Positions 23,935 through 31,190 of a DNA stretch of 64,000 bases are shown here, in pieces. Source of the DNA: Herbidospora daliensis (lineage in GTDB: Bacteria > Actinomycetota > Actinomycetes > Streptosporangiales > Streptosporangiaceae); assembly GCF_001570585.1 (NCBI RefSeq), contig NZ_BBXF01000001.1, forward strand, positions 1 to 64,000, read 5' to 3'. The notes below the pieces were generated by a model that saw only the letters and a program-made list of their open reading frames with translations, was not told where the DNA came from and made no database searches. Position numbers and translations under genes: made by a program. Each line of letters begins with the position of its first letter. Within the stretch, counting starts at the first letter, position 1.

Positions 23935-25014
23935 TCAAACACAGTCCGGGGCTCCGGTGGGCATGATAAATCGGAACTCCGCGCCGCCGCCGGGGGCGCG
24001 TTCGACGGTGATGGTGCCGCCGTGGGCCTCCACGAGGCCCTTCACGATGAAGAGGCCGAGGCCGGTGCCGCCGCGGCGGCGGTCGTTGCCGCGCCAGAAC
24101 TGGCGGAAGACGCGCGAGGCCAGCTCGGGTTTGACACCCTCACCCTGGTCACGCACGGACACGGCCACTCCCCATTCGACGGGCTCTACGACGATTGTCA
24201 CCTTTCCGCCGCCGTGCCGCACGGCGTTTTCGACCAGGTTGCCGAGGATTTGGTCCATCTTGTCCTGGTCGAGCCACATCTCCGGCAGGTCGCCGGTCAC
24301 CGTGAGGGAGAAGCGGTCTTCGGACTCCCCGGCGGCCACGCGGCCGGCGATGACGCGCCTCGCGCGGGCGGGGACGTCGACGATCTGCCGCCGGATCTCC
24401 ACCCGGCCCGACTCGATGCGGGAGACGTCGAGCAGGTCGGTGATCAGCCGGGTGACCCGGTCGGCGTCGGAGTTGACCGTCTGGAGCATGACGAGCTTCT
24501 GGGCGTCGTTGAACCGGTCCCACTTGGCGAGCAGCGTGGCGGTGAAGCCCTTCACGCTGGTCAGCGGCGAGCGCAGCTCGTGGGCCACGGTCGAGACGAG
24601 GTCGGCCCGGCTGCGCTCCAGGCGGCGGCGGGCGGCGGCGTCGCGCAGGGTGATCACCACCCGCATCACCCGGCCGGCCCGCGCGGGCATGCGCACGAAC
24701 GCCGCCGTGACGAGCAGGTCGCGGCCGTCGAGCTGCAGCGGGAGCTCGACCTGGCGGGACCGGATGGACAGGCCGCCCCGGGGGTCGAGCCACTTCCACC
24801 AGTCGCGCCCCTCGGCGTCGCGCAACGGGAGCACGTCGGCCACGTGACGCCCGGGGGACCTCTTGCGGTGCAGCCCGGTCAGGCGTTCGGCCGCCTTGTT
24901 CACGGCCATCACCACGCCGTCGCCGTCGACCACGACGACGCCGTCGGGAAGGGCGTCGATGGCGATCACACTCGACGAGTCGGCGACCCGTCCATGGGTG
25001 TTCTCGCCGCGCAA
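23935..25014 (-). CDS. Soluble PAS-domain sensor histidine kinase
   Basis: A 359-residue protein with a PAS domain (about 10-115; VIAIDALPDGVVVVDGDGVV, KAAERLTGLHRKRSPGRHVA), a HisKA dimerisation domain with phospho-accepting histidine in STVAHELRSPLTSVKG, and an ATPase domain with N box NLVENAVRHGG, G1 DQGEGV and G2 GGTGLGLFIVKGL. No membrane segment is seen, so it senses a cytoplasmic signal. No response regulator is encoded nearby. The TTG at 25012-25014 with GGAGGGG 4 nt upstream is the best start; a GTG at 25107 would add a basic tail with no family match. It sits between rplT/methyltransferase and pheS, the usual place in related genomes being empty. Confidence 0.85.
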   Translation of the reverse strand: MRGENTHGRVADSSSVIAIDALPDGVVVVDGDGVVMAVNKAAERLTGLHRKRSPGRHVADVLPLRDAEGRDWWKWLDPRGGLSIRSRQVELPLQLDGRDLLVTAAFVRMPARAGRVMRVVITLRDAAARRRLERSRADLVSTVAHELRSPLTSVKGFTATLLAKWDRFNDAQKLVMLQTVNSDADRVTRLITDLLDVSRIESGRVEIRRQIVDVPARARRVIAGRVAAGESEDRFSLTVTGDLPEMWLDQDKMDQILGNLVENAVRHGGGKVTIVVEPVEWGVAVSVRDQGEGVKPELASRVFRQFWRGNDRRRGGTGLGLFIVKGLVEAHGGTITVERAPGGGAEFRFIMPTGAPDCV

Positions 25015-25122
25015 AGGACCCCTCCAGCCGTGCTCCGCGAGCCGTCTCCGCCGACAATAGCGGGTTTCCGGAGCCCTTCGGCAGCCCGTCACCGCCCGGG
25101 TACGCACCTATTACACGGAATG

Positions 25123-25914
25123 TCAGATCTGCCGGAGAACTCGCGCGCTGGCGTACAGGCACACCGCGGCGGCCGTGGCCAGGTTCAGGCTCTCGGCGCG
25201 GCCGTAGATCGGTACCCGGACGACCTCGTCGGCCAGGGCCAGCACCTCGGGCGGCAGGCCCCACGCCTCGTTGCCGAACACCCAGGCCGTGGGGGCCGAG
25301 AGGTCGACGTCGTCGAGGGTGGCCTTGCCGGTGCCGTCGGCGGCCAGGACGCGCAGGCCGCGGTCCTTCAGCGCGGCGACGGCCGTGTCGACCGGCAGCC
25401 CGGTCACGACCGGCAGGTGGAAGAGGCTGCCCGCGCTGGCCCGTACACACTTGCCGTTGTAGGGGTCGACGGACGCGTCGGTGAACACCACCGCGTCGGC
25501 TCCGGCGGCGTCGGCCGTGCGCAGCACGGTGCCGGCGTTGCCGGGGTCGCGGACGTGCGCCAGCACCGCCACCAGCCGGGTCTCCTCGACCGACGACAGG
25601 GGCACGTGGACGAACTTGCACACCGCCATCAGCCCCTGCGGGGTGACCGTCTGGGCGAGCTCGGCCATCACCTCGCCGCTGGCCCGGAACACCGGCACCC
25701 CGGCGGTCAGGGCCGCCTCGACGATGTCGGCGTGCCGGGTCTCGGCCTCGGCGGTGGCGAACAGCTCCACGGTCACGCCGGGCAGCGCCAGCGCCTCGCG
25801 CACCGCCTGCGGCCCCTCGGCGAGGAAGGCCCGGTCGCGGTCGCGGAAGGCCCGCTTGGTCAGCCGCCGGGCTGCCTTGACCCTCGGCGACTTGGGGTTG
25901 GTCAGCTCGGTCAC
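25123..25914 (-). CDS. TrmH/SpoU-family RNA 2'-O-methyltransferase
   Basis: SPOUT-class methyltransferase for rRNA or tRNA; the exact nucleotide is not known. The 263-residue protein has an N-terminal substrate-binding part (RDRAFLAEGPQAVREAL) and the knotted SpoU domain with motif 1 AHVRDPGNAGTVLRTADAAG, motif 2 WVFGNEAWGLP and motif 3 RVPIYGRAESLNLATAAAVC. The GTG at 25914 is chosen because the longer frame begins inside the rplT terminator. This gene follows infC-rpmI-rplT in many actinobacteria. Confidence 0.92.
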   Translation of the reverse strand: MTELTNPKSPRVKAARRLTKRAFRDRDRAFLAEGPQAVREALALPGVTVELFATAEAETRHADIVEAALTAGVPVFRASGEVMAELAQTVTPQGLMAVCKFVHVPLSSVEETRLVAVLAHVRDPGNAGTVLRTADAAGADAVVFTDASVDPYNGKCVRASAGSLFHLPVVTGLPVDTAVAALKDRGLRVLAADGTGKATLDDVDLSAPTAWVFGNEAWGLPPEVLALADEVVRVPIYGRAESLNLATAAAVCLYASARVLRQI

Positions 25915-25943
25915 TCGGTCACGTTTCCCTCCGGAATGAGAAG

Positions 25944-25971
25944 AAGGGCCCACCAGAGACGGTGAGCCCTT
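25944..25971 (-). terminator. rplT terminator
   Basis: On the minus strand AAGGGCTCACC pairs with GGTGGGCCCTT (11 bp, one G-U) around a 6-nt loop, then CTTCTTCTCATTCC. It lies 19 bp after the rplT stop and 29 bp before the methyltransferase start, so it should reduce read-through from the ribosomal genes. Confidence 0.8.
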
Positions 25972-25990
25972 CCAGAAAGCTGGTGATCGC

Positions 25991-26371
25991 TTAGGCGACC
26001 GGAGCGTTCACGTCGGACGGGAGCGCCTTCTTGGCGGCCTCGACCAGCGTGGCGAAGGTCTGCGAGTCGTTCACCGCGAGATCGGCGAGGATCTTGCGGT
26101 CGACCTCGATGCCGGCCAGGCGCAGACCCTGGATGAGCCGGTTGTAGGTCATGCCGTTCTGCCGCGCCGCGGCGTTGATCCGCTGGATCCAGAGGCGGCG
26201 GAACGCGCCCTTCTTGTCCTTGCGGTGGGCGTACGCATAGGTCATCGAGTGGAGCATCTGCTCCTTGGCCTTGCGGTACAGACGCGACCGCTGACCCCGG
26301 TAACCGCTCGCCCGCTCGAGGACGACCCTGCGCTTCTTCTTGGCGTTGAGCGCCCGCTTCACGCGTGCCAT
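25991..26371 (-). CDS. rplT: Ribosomal protein L20
   Basis: Early-assembly 50S protein that binds 23S rRNA. The 126-residue sequence begins [20 protein letters not shown] and contains [20 protein letters not shown] and [20 protein letters not shown], all diagnostic. It follows rpmI by 23 bp. In other bacteria L20 represses the infC-rpmI-rplT operon through a leader RNA; whether that occurs here is unknown. Confidence 0.98.
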   Translation of the reverse strand: MARVKRALNAKKKRRVVLERASGYRGQRSRLYRKAKEQMLHSMTYAYAHRKDKKGAFRRLWIQRINAAARQNGMTYNRLIQGLRLAGIEVDRKILADLAVNDSQTFATLVEAAKKALPSDVNAPVA

Positions 26372-26394
26372 GTTGTTCTTCTCCCCGGGGGTCG

Positions 26395-26589
26395 TTACTT
26401 AGCGAGCAGCTTCTTGATCTTCTTGGTGTCCGCGTCGGACATGACCACGTCGTTCTCAAGCCTGCGCGTGCGGGTGGACGGCTTGTGCTCGAAAAGGTGC
26501 TTCCGGTTGGCCCGGCGGCGCACGATCTTGCCGGAGCCGGTGACCCGGAAGCGCTTCTTCGCACCACTGTGCGTCTTCATCTTCGGCAT
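26395..26589 (-). CDS. rpmI: Ribosomal protein L35
   Basis: A 64-residue basic 50S protein beginning [20 protein letters not shown], with [20 protein letters not shown] in the middle, full length for the family. It lies between infC (129 bp upstream) and rplT (23 bp downstream) in the conserved order. Confidence 0.98.
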   Translation of the reverse strand: MPKMKTHSGAKKRFRVTGSGKIVRRRANRKHLFEHKPSTRTRRLENDVVMSDADTKKIKKLLAK

Positions 26590-26718
26590 CTCAGCCGTCT
26601 CTCCCTCGTTGTTCCAAGCCGATCTCCCGGCCCCGCAAGGGGACCGGGTAACCGGCGTTCCTGACTCGCAAGAGCCGCGAAAAACGGGCTCCCAGTCTCT
26701 GCGTCCGCGCAGCGGCTT

Positions 26719-27324
26719 TTATTCCTCGGCGGCGACCGCGTCGGCCACCGAGTCCACTGAGTCGTCGTCGCGGGTCGCCCGGGCCGCCGCCTTTTCGGCC
26801 TTGGCCTCGGCTTTCTTCTTGTGCGGGCCGATCACCATGATCATGTTTCGGCCGTCCTGCTTGGGCTGAGACTCCACGAAGCCCAGCTCGGTGACATCCT
26901 CAGCGAGCCGCTGCAGGAGCCGGAAGCCCAGTTCGGGACGCGACTGCTCACGTCCACGGAACATGATCGTGACCTTGACCTTGTCCCCCGCCTTGAGGAA
27001 GCGCACGACGTGACCCTTCTTGGTCTCGTAGTCGTGCGGGTCGATCTTCGGCCGGAGCTTGATCTCCTTGATGATCGTGTGTGCCTGGTTGCGGCGGGCT
27101 TCGCGCGCCTTCATGGCCGACTCGTACTTGAACTTGCCGTAGTCCATGAGCTTGCAGACGGGCGGGCGTGCCGTCGCCGCGACCTCGACGAGGTCGAGGT
27201 CGGCCTCCTGGGCGAGCTTCAGCGCGTCGTGGATGGAGACGATGCCGACCTGCTCGCCGTTCGGGCCGACGAGGCGGACCTCGGGGACACGAATACGATC
27301 GTTGATGCGGGGCTCGGTGCTGAT
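26719..27324 (-). CDS. infC: Translation initiation factor IF-3, AUC start
   Basis: IF-3 binds the 30S subunit, prevents premature 50S joining and checks the start codon. The 201-residue product has the N-terminal domain ([20 protein letters not shown]), the linker around [20 protein letters not shown], and the C-terminal domain ([40 protein letters not shown]). Homology needs the frame to start well upstream of the first ATG (27147). The only ribosome binding site, GGAGGTCCC, is directly followed by an in-frame ATC (27322-27324) before AGCACCGAGCCC. IF-3 discriminates against such codons, so an AUC start gives feedback control, as known for AUU in Escherichia coli. The acidic/basic tail after residue 175 is longer than in enteric IF-3. 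Confidence 0.93.
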   Translation of the reverse strand: MSTEPRINDRIRVPEVRLVGPNGEQVGIVSIHDALKLAQEADLDLVEVAATARPPVCKLMDYGKFKYESAMKAREARRNQAHTIIKEIKLRPKIDPHDYETKKGHVVRFLKAGDKVKVTIMFRGREQSRPELGFRLLQRLAEDVTELGFVESQPKQDGRNMIMVIGPHKKKAEAKAEKAAARATRDDDSVDSVADAVAAEE

Positions 27325-27525
27325 GGGACCTCCAAGGGACCTTCGCCTGGGTGCTCGACCGTGCCGGAAACACGAATAGACCCCGGCACGTCACGCATGC
27401 GGGGCCACTGAGTCCGAAAACTCGATTGTGATCCTTGAACCCGTCTGCCTCGCGGCTGATCAGGTGGGAGGAGGACCTCCGCTTGCGCGTCCGGCACGTG
27501 CCGGACCGATCGGTTCATTAGTTTA
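27325..27525 (-). promoter_or_regulatory. infC leader and candidate promoter
   Basis: About 190 nt of untranslated leader before infC. An extended -10 (TGC-TAAACT; hexamer at 27520-27525 on the minus strand) lies just after the aroE stop. The leader then has two abutting perfect palindromes, ACCGATCGGT (27505-27514) and TCCGGCACGTGCCGGA (27490-27505), and nearer infC a stem CGTGCCGG/CCGGCACG with a 15-nt loop (about 27359-27389). The last could be a translational control structure. All functions are inference. Confidence 0.5.
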
Positions 27526-27531
27526 GCACGG

Positions 27532-28344
27532 TTACAACGCCGACTCACCCGCGGATCTCATGGCCTCCACCGGTGCGGGCGAACACCCGGTCATCAGCTC
27601 GACCTGCCGCACCGCCTGGTGCAGCAGCATCGAGAACCCGCCGACGACCGTCCCGCCCTCTTTCGCCACGGCCTGGGCCAGCATGGTGGGCCAGGGCGAG
27701 TAGACGACGTCGAAGACCGCCCGCGCCCGTGCGGCCTCGCCGGCGAACCCGTCGGCGGCGCCCGAGGGCAGTGTGGAGATCAGCAGATCCACGTCTGCGT
27801 CGAACTGGTCGAACGCCCGGGTGGCGACCGACATTCCCAGCCGGTCGGCCACCTCCAGGGTCTCGCCGGCGCGGCGCGGGTCGCGTACCACCAGGGTCGC
27901 CTCGCGCAGCCCGAGCTCGCGCAGCGCGGCCAGCGCGGAGGCGGCGGTCGCGCCGCCCCCGAGGACGACCGCGCTCGACGGCGCCGGCACCCCGGCCTCG
28001 GCCAGGGCGGCGACGATGCCGTGGACGTCGGTGTTGGCGCCGTGCCGGCCGCCGTCGCGCAAGACCACCGTGTTGGCCGCGCCGACCTCGACGGCCAGCG
28101 GCGTGACCGTGTCGAGCAGCGGGAACACCACCCGCTTGAGCGGCATGGTCAGCGACAGCCCGGCCCACTCGGGGCCGAGCCCGCCGACGAAGGCGGCCAG
28201 TTCCTCCTCGCGGCACTCGATCGCGTCGTAGCGCCAGCCGGTCAGCCCGAGCGCGGCATAGGCCGCGCGGTGCAGGTGGGGCGACAGCGAGTGGACGACC
28301 GGGAAGCCGAGGACGGCCGCTCTCTTGTTCACGGGGTTGGTCAC
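27532..28344 (-). CDS. aroE: Shikimate dehydrogenase
   Basis: NADPH-dependent reduction of 3-dehydroshikimate in the chorismate pathway. The 270-residue protein has the shikimate-binding SLSPHLHRAAYAALGL (about 19-34), SLTMPLKRVV with the catalytic lysine, GAANTVVL, HGANTDVHGI and the nucleotide loop VLGGGATAASALAAL. The C-terminal GGFSMLLHQAVRQVELMTG is typical. It starts 4 bp after the mltG stop (GTG start, no clear ribosome binding site), so it is probably co-translated. Confidence 0.94.
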   Translation of the reverse strand: MTNPVNKRAAVLGFPVVHSLSPHLHRAAYAALGLTGWRYDAIECREEELAAFVGGLGPEWAGLSLTMPLKRVVFPLLDTVTPLAVEVGAANTVVLRDGGRHGANTDVHGIVAALAEAGVPAPSSAVVLGGGATAASALAALRELGLREATLVVRDPRRAGETLEVADRLGMSVATRAFDQFDADVDLLISTLPSGAADGFAGEAARARAVFDVVYSPWPTMLAQAVAKEGGTVVGGFSMLLHQAVRQVELMTGCSPAPVEAMRSAGESAL

Positions 28345-28348
28345 GGGG

Positions 28349-29488
28349 TCAATTCTGGGTGGCGTTGAACTTCTGGCGCAGCCGCTCGAACTCGGTCGCG
28401 CTGGCGGTGAACTCGGTGATGCCCTTCTCGGGATCGGTGGTCACGAAGAACAGCCAGTCGCCCTTGGTCGGCTTGAGCGCGGCCTCGATGGCGTGGTCGC
28501 CGGGGTTGGCGATCGGGCCGGGCGGCAGTCCGTCGACGTAGTAGGTGTTGTACGGCGACTTGCTCTTGATCTCCTCGAAGGTGGCCGCGATGCCGTACTT
28601 GTTGAGGGCGTACATGGTCGTGGAGTCCATCTGCAGCTTCATCGGCGGGTTGAGCTTCAGCCGGTTGTAGATGACCCGGGCGACCTTGCCCATGTCGTCG
28701 GGGGTGCCCGACTCGGCCTGCACGATGCTCGCGATGGTCATGATCTCCATCGGGGTGAAGCCGAGCCGCCGGGCCTCGGCGTTCAGGTCGAACTTCTGCG
28801 CGGTCTCGTTGAAGCGGTCGGTCATCCGGGTGAGGATCTCGCTCGCGGTGATCTTCGGCGGCAGCTCGTAGGTGGCCGGGAACAGGAAGCCCTCGGCCTT
28901 GCCCTTGGCGTAGGACGGCAGGCCGATGTCGCCCTTGGCCGCGTCGGCGAACTCCTTGGCGGGGATGCCGGTCGCGTCGGCGAGGGTGTCGTAGACCCGG
29001 GTGGCGCGGTAGCCCTCGGGGATGGTCAGGCTGTCGCGCAGGCGCTTTTCGGGGTCGAGCAGCCCGACGGCGGCGGCGGCCGACATCTGCTTCTTCATCG
29101 CGTAGTGGCCGGGCTGGAGCGAGCCGCCCTTGCCGGCCGCGTCGACGGCCTGGATGAAGGCACGGGCGCTGGCCACGACGTCCTCCTTCTCCAGTTCGGC
29201 GGCGACGTCGCCGGCGGAGGCGCCCTCTTCGATCACGATGACCACTTCACCACTGCCGGCGCCGGTGTAGTCGTCGGCCGTCACGGCGTCGCTGATCCAC
29301 CGGTAGCCCAGATAACCGCCGCCGCCCAGGATGCCGACGATGATCACGATCGCGATCACGGACGCGGCGGCGCCCTTGCGCCTGGTGCGCCGCCTGCGGC
29401 GCCGGCTGCGGCTCTGCTGTTTGCGGGAACGCCGCGACCCCCCCTCGTCGGAGGCGCCGAGCAAAGAGTCCATGTCGAGGTCGTTCAT
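28349..29488 (-). CDS. mltG: Endolytic murein transglycosylase MltG (copy 1)
   Basis: Membrane-anchored lytic transglycosylase that cuts nascent glycan strands and sets their length. The 379-residue protein has a short cytoplasmic part rich in Arg/Lys/Ser (about 15-42), one transmembrane helix (SVIAIVIIVGILGGGGYLGY, about 45-65) and an extracellular YceG domain with ASIVQAESGTPDDMGKVARV containing the catalytic glutamate, followed by YNRLKLNPPMKLQMDSTTMY and [20 protein letters not shown]. The ATG at 29488 is chosen; it has a weak binding site. A second mltG lies 121 bp upstream. Confidence 0.93.
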   Translation of the reverse strand: MNDLDMDSLLGASDEGGSRRSRKQQSRSRRRRRRTRRKGAAASVIAIVIIVGILGGGGYLGYRWISDAVTADDYTGAGSGEVVIVIEEGASAGDVAAELEKEDVVASARAFIQAVDAAGKGGSLQPGHYAMKKQMSAAAAVGLLDPEKRLRDSLTIPEGYRATRVYDTLADATGIPAKEFADAAKGDIGLPSYAKGKAEGFLFPATYELPPKITASEILTRMTDRFNETAQKFDLNAEARRLGFTPMEIMTIASIVQAESGTPDDMGKVARVIYNRLKLNPPMKLQMDSTTMYALNKYGIAATFEEIKSKSPYNTYYVDGLPPGPIANPGDHAIEAALKPTKGDWLFFVTTDPEKGITEFTASATEFERLRQKFNATQN

Positions 29489-29609
29489 AGTGCGCTGGCC
29501 AATCTCTCGGTAGGACTGGCCTCGCGTCAAGCGATGCGCCAAACCGAGGGGGGATCAAGCTTCGGTATGGATCTCGGCCCGACACGCGGACCGTCGGTCA
29601 TCGTTCGGC

Positions 29610-30701
29610 CTAGTTCGTCCCGAGGTACCTGTTCAGCTCTTCCCGATATTTCACGAACTCGCCTTCGTTGTCAGTGAATTTGGTGATTCTACGGCCTGGA
29701 TCCGTAGTGACAAACCAGTACCAATCACCCTTCGCTGGCTTCAGGGCGGCGCGAAGTGCCTGCTCACCGGGGTTTCCGATCGGGCCGGGCGGTAGACCAT
29801 CGATCCGATAGGTGTTGTACGGGGAGCGCACCTGCGTGTCCTTCTCGGAGACGTTCAGCGTCCGGCGGTTCTGCGCGTACAGCACCGTGGTGTCCATCTC
29901 CAGGCGCCCGCCCTTTTTGAGGCGGTTGTAGATCACTCTAGCGATCTTGGGATAGTCGTCGTCACGCCCGCCTTCGGCCTGCACGATGCTGGCCGTGGTC
30001 ACCACGTCGAGGGGCGTCATCCCCTCCAGCGAGTCCAGTTCGAGGCGGTCGGCGACCCGGCCGAACTGGGCGGTCATGTCGCGCAGCAGGCTCCTGGCGG
30101 TGCTCGACGGCTCGACCTCGTAGGTCGCCGGGAACAGGAAGCCCTCGACCGACTTGGCGTAGGCCGGCAGCCCGAGCGCGGCCGGCTGCGCCGCCGCCTT
30201 CTCGAACTCGGCGACCGGGAAACCGGAGGCGGCCGAGAGGCGGACGTACACCTCCTTGGCGCGCAGCCCCTCGGGGATGGTCACCCGCCGGGACACCCGC
30301 GAGTCGCGGTCGAGCAGCCGGTCGAGCGCGACCGAGGCGGCCATGCCCTTGTTCAGCCGGTAGTCGCCCGGCCGGAGGCTGCCCGACTTGGCGCGGGCCT
30401 CCACCTCGCGGACGAACGCGTTGGAACTGGCCACCACGCCCGCCTTGGCGAGCGTCTCGGCGATCTGGACGGCGCTCTCGCCGGCGCTGATGCGCACCAC
30501 GACCGGGCCGGTCCCGGCGCCCTCGAAGTCGTCGGGCGCCAGGAACGGGCGGGCCAGCGTGTAGAAGCCGACGATCCCGGCGGTCGCCACCGCGGCCAGC
30601 CCGGCGTAGACGATCTTCCGGGTGCGGTCGCGGCGGACCTCGTGGTCGACCGGTTCGGCCTCGTCCGCAAGCAGGAACGTGTCCCACTCCTGCGGGCTCA
30701 C
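29610..30701 (-). CDS. Endolytic murein transglycosylase MltG-like (copy 2)
   Basis: A second complete YceG-family protein of 363 residues. It has a shorter cytoplasmic tail, one transmembrane helix ([20 protein letters not shown], about 29-48), a LysM-like first part ([20 protein letters not shown]) and the catalytic block [20 protein letters not shown] with the glutamate kept, then [20 protein letters not shown]. It therefore looks active. It overlaps ruvX by 4 bp (GTGA) and is the copy in the usual ruvX-mltG-aroE position; copy 1 looks like a tandem duplication placed between it and aroE. Confidence 0.9.
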   Translation of the reverse strand: MSPQEWDTFLLADEAEPVDHEVRRDRTRKIVYAGLAAVATAGIVGFYTLARPFLAPDDFEGAGTGPVVVRISAGESAVQIAETLAKAGVVASSNAFVREVEARAKSGSLRPGDYRLNKGMAASVALDRLLDRDSRVSRRVTIPEGLRAKEVYVRLSAASGFPVAEFEKAAAQPAALGLPAYAKSVEGFLFPATYEVEPSSTARSLLRDMTAQFGRVADRLELDSLEGMTPLDVVTTASIVQAEGGRDDDYPKIARVIYNRLKKGGRLEMDTTVLYAQNRRTLNVSEKDTQVRSPYNTYRIDGLPPGPIGNPGEQALRAALKPAKGDWYWFVTTDPGRRITKFTDNEGEFVKYREELNRYLGTN

Positions 30702-31186
30702 CGGTCGGTCCCGGGACTCGTTTCTCCACCGGGGGGTGGGTCGAGGGGATGACCTGGTGGTTTGCCGGACGCGCGCTCGCCGTCGAGGGCGGCCTGGAGC
30801 AGCACCACGGCCGCCGCCTGGTCGATGACGTCGCGCTGGTTCTTGGCCTTGCGGCCGCTCTGGCGCAGGTTGGCCTGCGCGGTCACGGTGGTCAGGCGCT
30901 CGTCGTAGAGGCGGACCGGGACCGGCGCGACCCGGGCGGCCAGCGCCGCCGCGAACTCGCGGGCGGCTCCGGCCGCGTGGGACTCCCGGCCCGACAGGGA
31001 GGTGGGGAGGCCGACGACGACCTCGACGACCTCGTGTTCGGCGACGAGCGCGGCGAGGCGGTCGAGGTCGCCCCTGCCGCGCTTCACCGTCTCGACCGGC
31101 GTGGCCAGCAGCCCCGAAGGGTCGCTGCGGGCCACGCCGATGCGGACCGACCCGGCGTCGACGCCGAGTCGTGTGCCCCGTCTCAT
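30698..31186 (-). CDS. ruvX: Holliday junction resolvase-like protein RuvX/YqgF
   Basis: RNase H-fold protein of 162 residues; family members act in pre-16S rRNA processing and possibly on Holliday junctions. It begins [20 protein letters not shown] with the first catalytic aspartate, has [11 protein letters not shown] near residue 70, [20 protein letters not shown] and a final [17 protein letters not shown] with the last aspartate. The C-terminal [12 protein letters not shown] tail is variable in the family. It begins 4 bp after alaS. Confidence 0.92.
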   Translation of the reverse strand: MRRGTRLGVDAGSVRIGVARSDPSGLLATPVETVKRGRGDLDRLAALVAEHEVVEVVVGLPTSLSGRESHAAGAAREFAAALAARVAPVPVRLYDERLTTVTAQANLRQSGRKAKNQRDVIDQAAAVVLLQAALDGERASGKPPGHPLDPPPGGETSPGTDR

Positions 31187-31190
31187 GACG

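Noticed and set aside
25915-25953. Longer N-terminus for the SpoU methyltransferase
   Set aside because: The ATG lies inside the rplT terminator stem, so it would seldom be transcribed.
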